Origin: Halorubrum rutilum
Lineage (GTDB): Archaea; Halobacteriota; Halobacteria; Halobacteriales; Haloferacaceae
DNA length: 64,000 nt
Assembly: GCF_024494565.1 (NCBI RefSeq)
Contig: NZ_JANHDN010000005.1
Location: 248,001 to 312,000, forward strand
Reading direction: 5' to 3'
Of the stretch, positions 44,946 through 53,336 are shown in pieces. Positions within the stretch are counted from its first letter, which is position 1. Each line of letters opens with the position of its first letter. The position numbers and the translations under genes were made by a program. Below the pieces are notes generated by a model. That model ran no database searches. It was not told where the DNA came from and saw only the letters and a list, made by a program, of their open reading frames with translations.

Positions 44946-46940
44946 ATGACAGAGGGTGACGGTCAACTGGAAGCGAGACTGGAGGAGCAGGAGGTGTTCG
45001 AGCCGTCCGAGTCGTTCTCGGCGCAGGCCAACGTCTCCGACCCCGAGATCTACGAGGAGTTCGACGAGAACTGGCCGGAGTGCTGGGAGGCCGCGGCCGA
45101 CCTCCTCGACTGGGAGTCCGACTACGACCAGGTGCTGGACGACAGCGACCCGCCCTTCTACGAGTGGTTCACCGGCGGCGAACTGAACGCGTCGGCCAAC
45201 TGCCTCGATCGCCACCTCGACGAGCGCGGCGACGAGGCCGCGATCGAATGGGTCGGCGAGCCGGTCGACGAAGACGATCGCACGTACACGTACGCGGAGC
45301 TCCACCGCGAGGTGAACGAGTTCGCGGCCGCGCTCCGCGAGCAGGGCGTCGAGGAGGACGACGTCGTGACGATGTACATGCCGATGATCCCGGAGCTGCC
45401 GATCGCGATGCTGGCGTGCGCCCGCATCGGTGCGCCCCACAGCGTCGTCTTCGCCGGCTTCTCGGCGGACGCGCTCGCGACGCGGATGAACTCCGCGGAC
45501 TCGGAGTACCTCGTCACCTGCGACGGCTACTACCGGCGCGGCGACCCCCTCGACCACCTCGACAAGGCGAACGAGGGGCTCTCCGGCGTCGACCACGACA
45601 CCACGACCGTCGTCGTCGACCGGCTCGGCCCGAACGGCGACGACTTCGGCCACGAGCTCGGCGACGACCAGCTCGACTACGGCGACCTCGTCGCGGACCA
45701 CGAGGGCGCGGCGGTCGAGCCGGTCACCCGCGACGCCGAGGACATGCTGTTCCTCATGTACACCTCGGGGACGACGGGGGAGCCGAAGGGCGTGAAACAC
45801 ACGACCGGCGGCTACCTCTCGTGGGTGTCGTGGACCTCGCAGTCGGTCCTCGACATCAAGCCGGACGACACGTACTTCTGTTCGGCCGACATCGGCTGGA
45901 TCACGGGGCACTCCTACATCGTCTACGGGCCGCTCGCGCTCGGGACGACGACGATGATGTACGAGGGGACGCCCGATCACCCCGAACAGGACCGCCTGTG
46001 GGAGATCGTCGAGGAGCACGAGGCGACCCAGCTGTACACGGCGCCCACGGCCATCCGCGCGTTCATGAAGTGGGGCGAGGAGTACCCCGACCGCCACGAC
46101 CTCTCCTCGCTGCGGCTGCTCGGCACGGTCGGCGAGCCGATCAACCCGCGGGCGTGGAAGTGGTACTACCAGCACATCGGGAACGAGGAGTGCCCCATCG
46201 TCGACACGTGGTGGCAGACCGAGACCGGCGGGATGATGGTGACGACGCTGCCCGGGATCAAGGACATGAAGCCGGGGGCGGCGGGACCGCCGCTGCCCGG
46301 CCTCGACGTCCAGATCCTCGACACCCTCGGCGACGAGGTAGAGCCCGGGAAGGCCGGCTACCTCACGGTACAGAAGCCGTGGCCCGGCATGCTCCGGACG
46401 CTGTACAACAACGACGAGCGCTACATCGAGGAGTACTGGGCGGAGTACTCCGACACCGACAGCGACGACCCCGAGGACTGGGTGTACTTCCCGGAGGACG
46501 GCGCGAAGATCGACGAGGACGGCTACATCACCGTCCTCGGTCGCGTGGACGACGTGCTCAACGTCTCCGGCCACCGGCTGGGGACGATGGAGATCGAGTC
46601 CGCCATCGTCGGCGTCGAGGGCGTCGCGGAGGCGGCCGTCGTCGGCGGCGACCACGACATCAAGGGCGAGGCCGTCTACGCGTACGTGACGACCGAGGAC
46701 GGCTACGAGGGCACCGACGAGCTCCGCGACGCGATCGTCGCGGGCGTCGAGGACGCCATCGGCCCGATCGCCCGGCCGGAGCAGGTCGTGTTCACTCCCG
46801 ACCTGCCGAAGACGCGCTCGGGGAAGATCATGCGCCGCCTGCTGGAGAACATCGCCGACGGCAAGGAGCTCGGGAACACGAGCACGCTCCGGAACCCGGA
46901 GATCGTCGAGGAGATCCAGCAGAAGGCGACGGGCGAGTAG
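44946..46940 (+). CDS. acs: Acetyl-CoA synthetase (AMP-forming)
   Basis: A 664-residue enzyme that activates acetate to acetyl-CoA. MYTSGTTGEPKGVKH binds ATP, VDTWWQTETGGMM includes the acetate-pocket Trp, DVLNVSGHRLGTMEIES is the canonical hinge and PKTRSGKIMRRLLENI holds the catalytic, acetylation-prone Lys. The downstream DUF4212/sodium:solute symporter pair would import acetate, and the HTH-10 gene just upstream is a likely regulator. ATG 44946 follows a TTTATA box. Confidence 0.95.
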   Translation: MTEGDGQLEARLEEQEVFEPSESFSAQANVSDPEIYEEFDENWPECWEAAADLLDWESDYDQVLDDSDPPFYEWFTGGELNASANCLDRHLDERGDEAAIEWVGEPVDEDDRTYTYAELHREVNEFAAALREQGVEEDDVVTMYMPMIPELPIAMLACARIGAPHSVVFAGFSADALATRMNSADSEYLVTCDGYYRRGDPLDHLDKANEGLSGVDHDTTTVVVDRLGPNGDDFGHELGDDQLDYGDLVADHEGAAVEPVTRDAEDMLFLMYTSGTTGEPKGVKHTTGGYLSWVSWTSQSVLDIKPDDTYFCSADIGWITGHSYIVYGPLALGTTTMMYEGTPDHPEQDRLWEIVEEHEATQLYTAPTAIRAFMKWGEEYPDRHDLSSLRLLGTVGEPINPRAWKWYYQHIGNEECPIVDTWWQTETGGMMVTTLPGIKDMKPGAAGPPLPGLDVQILDTLGDEVEPGKAGYLTVQKPWPGMLRTLYNNDERYIEEYWAEYSDTDSDDPEDWVYFPEDGAKIDEDGYITVLGRVDDVLNVSGHRLGTMEIESAIVGVEGVAEAAVVGGDHDIKGEAVYAYVTTEDGYEGTDELRDAIVAGVEDAIGPIARPEQVVFTPDLPKTRSGKIMRRLLENIADGKELGNTSTLRNPEIVEEIQQKATGE

Positions 46941-47052
46941 CCCAGGACGTCCCGTTTTCCGAGTGACGAACGAGAGACGGAGCGCACGACACCGGACGTA
47001 AATATCACGATAAAATCGCACAGACGGACCACGACAATACACACCACAACAC

Positions 47053-47589
47053 ATGACAGACGATAGCTCACGAAGTTCGGACGGCGCAGTCACCGACGGT
47101 GGCCGCGCGGCGGACGACGCGGCCACCGATGGGGGTCGCGCAGCTGACGACGCGGCCACCGATGGGGGTCGCGCAGCTGACGACGCGGCCACCGACGGCG
47201 GCGTCGCCGCGACTGCGGCACAGGAGCACAGCGACACCGACTACCTGGGTGCGGAAGTGAACATCCTGAACCCGAGCACGCCGTACATGCGCGATCACCT
47301 CCGCATCGTCTGGACGGGGTTCGCCGCCTGGGTCCTCGCGGTATGGGGGCCGGTGACCCTGACGCGGCTCGCGCCGGGCCCGATGACGAGTCAGATGCCG
47401 ATCCTCCAGTTCCCGCTCCACTACTTCCTCGTCGCGTTCGGGGCGCCGACCAGCGCGCTGATCCTGGCGTTCTGGTACTCGCGAAAGCGGGACGCGCTCG
47501 ACGAGAAGTACGGTATCGAACACGCGACCGTCACGGAGACGGGCAGCGGCGCTGACGTCGCGGCGACCGACGGAGGGACCGACGAATGA
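47053..47589 (+). CDS. DUF4212 small subunit of a sodium:solute symporter
   Basis: A 178-residue protein. After a low-complexity N-terminus of three repeats of DGGRAADDAAT come two membrane helices; YMRDHLRIVWTGFAAWVLAV and FPLHYFLVAFGAPTSALIL match DUF4212, always found next to an SSS permease. It ends with another acidic tail. It overlaps the permease gene by 4 nt. The pair likely imports acetate or another small carboxylate. Confidence 0.88.
   Translation: MTDDSSRSSDGAVTDGGRAADDAATDGGRAADDAATDGGRAADDAATDGGVAATAAQEHSDTDYLGAEVNILNPSTPYMRDHLRIVWTGFAAWVLAVWGPVTLTRLAPGPMTSQMPILQFPLHYFLVAFGAPTSALILAFWYSRKRDALDEKYGIEHATVTETGSGADVAATDGGTDE
47095..47193 (+). repeat. 33-nt tandem repeat in the DUF4212 gene
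   Basis: Three in-frame 33-nt units: 47095-47127, 47128-47160 and 47161-47193. The last two are identical; the first differs at several third positions. They encode the acidic DGGRAADDAAT linker. A similar single unit occurs near the 3' end of the symporter gene, around 49270-49300. Confidence 0.9.
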
Positions 47590-49313
47590 CGGCGAGTTCG
47601 CTCCTCCTACAGAGCGACCTCCTCCCCGAGGCCCTCGACATCTCGTTCAAGATCGGGCCGGCGCTCCTCGTGATCGGGATGCTGGGGCTGTTCCTCACGA
47701 TCGGGTTCGTCTTCCGCGTCGCCGACACCGACGACATGTGGGTCGCCGGTCGGTCCATCGGGAACGTCGAGAACGGGATGGCGATCGGGGCGAACTGGAT
47801 GTCGGCGGCGTCGTACCTCGGGATGGCGGCGTCGATCGCACTCGCGGGGTTCTACGGCCTCGTGTTCGTCGTCGGCTGGACGACCGGCTACTTCATCCTG
47901 CTCATCTTCCTCGCCGCGCAGCTCCGCCGGTTCGGGAAGTACACGGCGCCGGACTTCGTCGGCGACCGCTTCAACTCCGACACCGCGCGCGCCATCGCGG
48001 CCGTGACGACGTTCCTCATCGGCTTCGTCTACGCCATCGGGCAGGCGAAGGGGATGGCCCTGGTCGGCCTGTACATCTTCGGTAACTACGGCGGCCTCAT
48101 CCCCGGCCTCGACGGGTACCAGGTGATGGTCGTCGCCATGATGGTCGTCACCGTCGGCTACCTGACGCTGTCCGGCATGCTGGGCGCCACGAAGAACCAG
48201 GCGGTCCAGTACGTCATCCTCATCCTCGCGTTCGTCGTCGGGCTGTTCGTCGTCGGCTACACCAACGGTTACTCGACGGTGCTGCCGCAGCTCGAGTACG
48301 GCGCGCTGATCAGTCAGCTCGGCAGCGAGTTCTCGGAGCCGTTCGCCACGTCGAGCTACTACCTCTGGGTCGCCACGACGTTCTCGCTCATCGTCGGCAC
48401 CTGCGGGCTCCCGCACGTCCTCGTCCGGTTCTACACGGTCGAGAGCGAGCGGACGGCCCGCTGGTCGACGGTCTGGGGGCTGTTCTTCATCTGTATCCTC
48501 TACTGGAGCGCCCCGGCGTTCGCGGCGTTCGGCACCGACCTCTACTCGCAGAACGTCGGCGCCACCTACGGCGACCCCGGCATGACGAGCGCGGCCAGCG
48601 AGGTCATCGTCGTGCTGGCGGCGCAGCTGTCCGGGCTCCCGGACTGGTTCGTCGGCATCGTCGCGGCGGGCGGTATCGCCGCGGCCATCGCGACCGTCGC
48701 CGGGCTGTTCATCGCCGGCTCCTCGGCGATCAGCCACGACATCTACACCAACATCATCAACGAGGACGCGACGCAGCGCCAGCAGATCCTCGTCGGCCGC
48801 CTCTCGATCGTCGCGCTGGGCGCGCTGACGACGCTGGCCGCGCTGAACCCCGCCTCCTCGATCGCGGCGCTCGTGGGCTACGCGTTCTCGCTCGCCGGCT
48901 CCGTGCTGTTCCCGATGTTCTTCCTCGGCATGTGGTGGGAGAACGCCAACCGGCAGGGCGCGCTCGCCGGCATGACGACCGGGCTGACGCTCTGGTCGAT
49001 CCCGATGATCAACCAGATCGTCCCGACGTACATCGGCTCGCTCGAAGCGCCGCTGTCCGCGGGGCTGGCGCAGTGGATGCCCGCCATCGGCTCGGCGCTC
49101 GTCACGCTGCCCATCGTGATCGTGGTCACGGTCGTCGTCTCGATGGCGACCGACGAGCCGTCGCTCGAAACGAAGCGTATCGTCCGGCAGTGTCACAGCC
49201 CCGAACCGATGGGGCAACAGCAGACGGCCGAGGACGTCGTCGCCGCGGACGGCGGTGAGGACGTGGCGACGGATGGCGGCCGCGCAGCGGACGACGCGGG
49301 CGCGGAGGAGTAA
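47586..49313 (+). CDS. Sodium:solute symporter family permease, acetate-permease-like
   Basis: A 575-residue SSS transporter with about 13 membrane helices. GRSIGNVENGMAIGANWMSA is the conserved first-helix region, and GFVYAIGQAKGMALVGLYIF and CGLPHVLVRFYTV are typical of ActP-like and VC_2705-like members. The C-terminal tail carries another copy of the TDGGRAADDA motif seen in its partner. Its position after acs suggests acetate uptake driven by sodium. Confidence 0.92.
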   Translation: MTASSLLLQSDLLPEALDISFKIGPALLVIGMLGLFLTIGFVFRVADTDDMWVAGRSIGNVENGMAIGANWMSAASYLGMAASIALAGFYGLVFVVGWTTGYFILLIFLAAQLRRFGKYTAPDFVGDRFNSDTARAIAAVTTFLIGFVYAIGQAKGMALVGLYIFGNYGGLIPGLDGYQVMVVAMMVVTVGYLTLSGMLGATKNQAVQYVILILAFVVGLFVVGYTNGYSTVLPQLEYGALISQLGSEFSEPFATSSYYLWVATTFSLIVGTCGLPHVLVRFYTVESERTARWSTVWGLFFICILYWSAPAFAAFGTDLYSQNVGATYGDPGMTSAASEVIVVLAAQLSGLPDWFVGIVAAGGIAAAIATVAGLFIAGSSAISHDIYTNIINEDATQRQQILVGRLSIVALGALTTLAALNPASSIAALVGYAFSLAGSVLFPMFFLGMWWENANRQGALAGMTTGLTLWSIPMINQIVPTYIGSLEAPLSAGLAQWMPAIGSALVTLPIVIVVTVVVSMATDEPSLETKRIVRQCHSPEPMGQQQTAEDVVAADGGEDVATDGGRAADDAGAEE

Positions 49314-49316
49314 TCC

Positions 49317-49778
49317 ATGTACGAACGCATCCTCGTTCCCACGGACGGAAGCGACGTCGCGGAGGCCGCCGTCGACCACGCGCTCGACCTCGCCGAGAAG
49401 TACGGCGCCGAGGTCCACGCGCTGTACGTGGTCGACATCGACTCCGTGAACTTCAGCCTCGGGACCGAACAGGTCGATCGGCTCAAGCAGGGCCGGTTCG
49501 ACGAGATGGGCGAGCTGAAAGAGCAGGCCGACGAGGCGACCGGCGTCGTCGCCGGCCGCGGGGCCGAACGCGACATCGACGTCGTCGAACACGTCTCGGG
49601 CGGGCGGCCTCACAAGGTGATCGGCGACTACGCCGAGGACAACGGGATCGACCTCATCGTGATGGGGAGCCACGGCCGCGCGGGCGTCCGGCGCGCGCTG
49701 CTCGGGAGCGTCACCGAGCGGACGCTGCGTTCGACGCACGTCCCCGTCCTCGTCGTCGACTACCTCGACGAGGACTGA
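49317..49778 (+). CDS. Universal stress protein UspA family
   Basis: A 153-residue alpha/beta protein. MYERILVPTDGSDVAEAAVD is the first strand and the ATP loop is VMGSHGRAGVRRALLGSVTE, the GxxGx(9)GS pattern of ATP-binding Usp proteins. It follows the symporter stop by 3 nt and is likely the last gene of the acetate operon; Usp genes often follow haloarchaeal transporters. Confidence 0.93.
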   Translation: MYERILVPTDGSDVAEAAVDHALDLAEKYGAEVHALYVVDIDSVNFSLGTEQVDRLKQGRFDEMGELKEQADEATGVVAGRGAERDIDVVEHVSGGRPHKVIGDYAEDNGIDLIVMGSHGRAGVRRALLGSVTERTLRSTHVPVLVVDYLDED

Positions 49779-49890
49779 ACCTCGACGGGGACCGACTCGG
49801 GGCCCGCCGCCCGTCCCCGCCTCGCGTTCGCCCGGTCCCCGACCGATCCGCTATCGGTACACCCACGTACTCCGACCGACACGCTCGCCC

Positions 49891-50148
49891 ATGACCGAGA
49901 CAGATCCGATCGACGACCCGGACGAGGAGGGCCCCGTCGACCGCGTCCGATCGCACGTCAGCGAGAACCGGGGCGGTATGCTCCAGGACCTCGTGTTCGC
50001 GATCGCTTGGGTGACCGTCGTGTCGCTCCTGTACGACTTCGCGTTCGCGAACACCCCGCAGTGGGTACTGTACATGTTCATGCTCGCCGGGATCCCGGCG
50101 TACTTCGGCTTCTTCCTGTCGCTGGAGATGGCGAAGCGGCAGCGGTAG
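49891..50148 (+). CDS. Small two-helix membrane protein, unknown
   Basis: An 85-residue protein. An acidic N-terminus (1-25) is followed by two hydrophobic helices, DLVFAIAWVTVVSLLYDFAF and WVLYMFMLAGIPAYFGFFLS. It ends in basic AKRQR. No family was recognised. The gene converges on the MATE pseudogene. Confidence 0.7.
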   Translation: MTETDPIDDPDEEGPVDRVRSHVSENRGGMLQDLVFAIAWVTVVSLLYDFAFANTPQWVLYMFMLAGIPAYFGFFLSLEMAKRQR

Positions 50149-50169
50149 CCGCGGCGCCCTCGCCTCCCC

Positions 50170-51048
50170 TCAGTCGTCGAGCGCCTCGACCGAGTCGTCC
50201 GGGTCCGCTCCGCCGTCATCGTCGACGGCGTCCGCGTCCGGTGCGACCGCGGCGCCGTCGGATTTCCCGACGACGCCCTCCGTCCACGTCCCGCGCAGGA
50301 ACCACGCCGCGCCGACGGCGAAGGAGGCCACGGCGGCCGTCGCGTACGCCCACCACAGCCCGACGACCCCCCAGTCGAGGCCGACGTAGCCGACCCCGAT
50401 CGAGGGGACGTCGACGGGACCGACCGCGACACCGCCGAGCGTGACCCCGACCGCGCCGAACGCGAGCAGGGCGGCGAGGGGGATCCGGACCGCCCAGCGC
50501 GAGAGCAGGGAGAGCGCCAGCGCCGCCTTGGTGTGGCCCGCGCCGCGGAACGCGCCCTGTATCACCATGAGCCCGCCGAAGAAGGCCCACGACAGCGCGA
50601 TGACGCGGAGGAAGACGACCTCTTCGCCGACCGTCGCCGGGTCGTCGATGAAGACGCGCATCGCGGCCGCCGGGAAGAGCCAGACCGCGCCGCCGGCGAC
50701 GCCCAGCAGCGCCATCGTTCCGAGCGTGGCGACGCGGGTGACGGCGACGGCGCGGTCGGGCGTCTCGGCCCCGAGGTTCTGTCCGACTCCGGTCGCGGTC
50801 GCCTGCCCGACCGCGCCCGTTACCGACCACGAGACGGACATCAGCCTGACGCCGATCCCGTAGGCCGCGGTCGCGGCCGGGCCGAACCGCGCGACGAGCG
50901 CCGCCACGAAGACGGCGGCGACGGCCTCGGTGCTCACCCGCCCGACCCAGAACCTGCCCGCGAGGCTGTACAGGGCCTAGAGGAGGTTGCCGAGCACCAG
51001 CGGCTACGCGAGGTCGAACAGCTTCGGGGCGATCGCCCCCGCCGTCAT
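50170..51048 (-). pseudogene. Decayed MATE-family efflux pump
   Basis: From ATG 51048 the frame reads MTAGAIAPKLFDLA, a TAG (51004-51006) where a Trp is expected, PLVLGNLL, a second TAG (50977-50979), then ALYSLAGRFWVGRVSTEAVA. This is a MATE N-terminus. The frame then jumps directly to FGPAATAAYGIGVRLMS, typical of the second half, so roughly 150-190 residues are missing. The rest to 50170 is intact and ends in an acidic tail. Two stops plus a deletion make function unlikely. Confidence 0.88.
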
Positions 51049-51262
51049 GTCGACCCGGGCGTCGTCGTTTCCCACGGCGAGTCCCGTTCGGGGGAGATCG
51101 CTCGCGACCTAACGCTTCGGGACGGTGTCGACGCGTCGGGTTCCTCCTCTCGTAGACCCGGAAAAACCGTTTCAAAGTTTTTACCGGCCAAACGCGTCCG
51201 AACCGGACGCGCTGGGCGCGCACGCAACACTTATGGCCCAGTCGGGAGTGGTTCCGGGTGCG

Positions 51263-51457
51263 ATGGCGACAGGCAAGGTCGACTTCTTCAACGACACCGG
51301 CGGCTACGGATTCATCGAGACCGACGAGGCTGACGAGGACGTGTTCTTCCACATGGAAGACGTCGGCGGCCCCGACCTCGAGGAAGGCCAGGAGGTAGAG
51401 TTCGAGATCGAGGAGGCGGAGAAGGGTCCGCGCGCGACCAACCTCACTCGGCTGTAG
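51263..51457 (+). CDS. cspA: Cold shock protein, CspA family
   Basis: A 64-residue single OB-fold protein that binds single-stranded nucleic acid. [15 protein letters not shown] holds RNP1 (GYGFIE), VFFHMEDV is RNP2, and [17 protein letters not shown] finishes the barrel. The ATG at 51263 matches the usual haloarchaeal length; an in-frame ATG at 51233 would add 10 residues. CACTTATG at about 51226-51233 could be the TATA box. An imperfect inverted repeat lies at about 51159-51184. Confidence 0.92.
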   Translation: MATGKVDFFNDTGGYGFIETDEADEDVFFHMEDVGGPDLEEGQEVEFEIEEAEKGPRATNLTRL

Positions 51458-51573
51458 CTCGCTCGGCCGTACCCGCGACCGGCGACGGCGGACAGCTCTC
51501 GAAACGCGTTCCGCGTATATGACTCGGCGAGCGGCGGCGCCGGAATTTTGGTCGCCGCGCCGCGAGGGCCGAC

Positions 51574-52143
51574 ATGGAGACCGACGGCACCGGCGACGGC
51601 GATCCGGAAGTCACCGATCTCGACGCGTTCGTCGCCGAGAACCTCGACCGCTACGCCGAGACGCAGGGGGTCCTCCCCGAGCGGCTCGACGAGTTCGGCG
51701 AGCGGTACCGGTCGCAGGGACACCTGACGCGCGAGGGGCTGTACGAGATCGCCTACGAGTCGTCGACGCGGAGCGCGTACCACGTCGAGGCGAACCCGCC
51801 CGAGCGCTGCCGGGAGGTGACCCGCAACGCCCGCGCAGTCGACGGCGACTTCTCGACGCTCCGCCTGATCACGGGGCTCTCGGGGTTCAAAGCGCCGACC
51901 GCGTCGTGCGTCGTCGCCGCGCTCGACGGCGACCGCCACGCGGTCGTCGACACCCGCGTGTGGGCGTCGCTGGAGCGGCTGGGGTACCTCGACGGGCGGA
52001 AGGAGTCGTTCGACGCCGCCGACTACGTGACGATGATCGGGCCGATCCGCGAGATCGCCGACGAGACCGGCCGCCGGGCGGTCGACGTGGGGTACGCGCT
52101 GTTCGCGCACGACGCGCACGTCCGGGACGGGACGCTGCACTGA
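51574..52143 (+). CDS. Uncharacterised protein with an HhH-GPD-like core
   Basis: A 189-residue acidic protein. Residues 97-130 (LITGLSGFKAPTASCVVAAL, then VVDTRVW) follow the pattern of a helix-hairpin-helix followed by the conserved Asp-x-Arg-x-Trp seen in DNA-glycosylase-like and restriction-linked proteins. A nicked-base or DNA-binding role is possible. I cannot name a family with confidence. It is monocistronic. Confidence 0.6.
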   Translation: METDGTGDGDPEVTDLDAFVAENLDRYAETQGVLPERLDEFGERYRSQGHLTREGLYEIAYESSTRSAYHVEANPPERCREVTRNARAVDGDFSTLRLITGLSGFKAPTASCVVAALDGDRHAVVDTRVWASLERLGYLDGRKESFDAADYVTMIGPIREIADETGRRAVDVGYALFAHDAHVRDGTLH

Positions 52144-52178
52144 CTCGTCCGGCGGCGGTCCGGCCGCGTCGGCCGCGG

Positions 52179-53156
52179 CTACAGCGGGAACTCCACGCCG
52201 GTCGCCTCCTCGGAGTACTCCCAGAGCCTCCGGGCGTCCGCGCGGTCGTAGGAGGCGTCGTTCGACCGGCCCACGGTCGGGGTCCCGCGCATGTTCATGA
52301 CGCCGCTCGGCTCGACGTAGGCGCCGCCGTCGACGTCGGCGGTCGCGGCGTACAGCATGGGGAGCGCGCCCGTCGCGGGGTCCTGCCCGAGGACCGCGTT
52401 CGCGGCCGTCATCGCGACTTTCATGAGAGGGTTGCCGCTCTCCTCCGCGGTGCGGTGCTGGAGGTTCGTGGCCGCGTAGCCCGGATGGCAGGCGACGCTG
52501 CGGACTGCGAGGTCGCCGGTCGCGCCCTCCCCGTCGCCCGCGTCGGCGTCGTCGATCCGGCGCTGGAGCTCGTAGGCGAACAGCAGGTTCGCGAGCTTGC
52601 TCCGGCCGTACGCCTTCCACTTCCCGTACGAGCGCTCCCAGTTGAGGTCCGAGAAGTCCACCTCGCCCTGCTCGTGGGCGCCCGACGACTGCGTGACGAC
52701 GCGCGCGTCGCCGCCGACGCCGTCGGCGTCGTCGAGCAGCGGGAACAGGCGCCCGGTGAGCGCGAAGTGGCCGAGGTGGTTCACGCCGAACTGGGTCTCG
52801 AAGCCGTCCTCGGTCTCGCTCCGCGGGATCGCCATCACGCCGGCGTTGTTACAGAGGACGTCGACCGCGTCGTAGCCGTCCTCGACCCCCTCGGCGAACG
52901 CCCGCACCGAGTCGAGGGAGGCGAGGTCGCACTCGCGGACGTCGAGGTCGAGGTCGGCCCGGTCGGCGGCGCTCTCCCGTCGGATCTCGTCGGCGGCGCG
53001 CTCGCCGCGCTCGACGCTCCGACACGCCATCACGACGGTCGCGCCCCGCTCGGCGAAGGCGCGCGTCCCCTCGTAACCGAGCCCGCTGTTCGCCCCGGTG
53101 ACGACGACGGTCTTCCCGTCGAGCCGCGGCATCTCGTCCGCCGTCCAGCCTGACAT
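52179..53156 (-). CDS. Short-chain dehydrogenase/reductase
   Basis: A 325-residue SDR. KTVVVTGANSGLGYEGTRAF is the TGxxxGxG cofactor loop, VLCNNAGVM the NNAG motif, and YGRSKLAN the catalytic YxxxK with the Ser of VTQSSGAH before it. The pattern is that of retinol-dehydrogenase or protochlorophyllide-reductase-like SDRs, which usually use NADP. Substrate unknown. Confidence 0.9.
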   Translation of the reverse strand: MSGWTADEMPRLDGKTVVVTGANSGLGYEGTRAFAERGATVVMACRSVERGERAADEIRRESAADRADLDLDVRECDLASLDSVRAFAEGVEDGYDAVDVLCNNAGVMAIPRSETEDGFETQFGVNHLGHFALTGRLFPLLDDADGVGGDARVVTQSSGAHEQGEVDFSDLNWERSYGKWKAYGRSKLANLLFAYELQRRIDDADAGDGEGATGDLAVRSVACHPGYAATNLQHRTAEESGNPLMKVAMTAANAVLGQDPATGALPMLYAATADVDGGAYVEPSGVMNMRGTPTVGRSNDASYDRADARRLWEYSEEATGVEFPL

Positions 53157-53301
53157 GACCGTTCGGAGGGGCCACGCGGTGAGAAAGCTGTCGGCCGGCG
53201 AACCGGTGGATACCGACCGGAGCGGAGCGAGCGGCCGGACGTTACACCGACACGAGACAGCGTCTAACGCCGGTATCTACGTTCACCGCGCTGGCGGTGC
53301 G

Positions 53302-53308
53302 TTTTTAA
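53302..53308 (+). promoter_or_regulatory. TATA box candidate for top6B-top6A
   Basis: TTTTTAA lies 29-35 nt before the top6B ATG at 53337. It is the only AT-run in the intergenic region. Confidence 0.5.
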
Positions 53309-53336
53309 CTGCCTCGGTGGAAGGGAGGGACACCGA

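Noticed and set aside
51159..51184. Imperfect inverted repeat GGAAAAACC...GTTTTTACC before cspA as an operator
   Set aside because: Arms match only imperfectly and it is about 80 nt from the start; too weak to claim.
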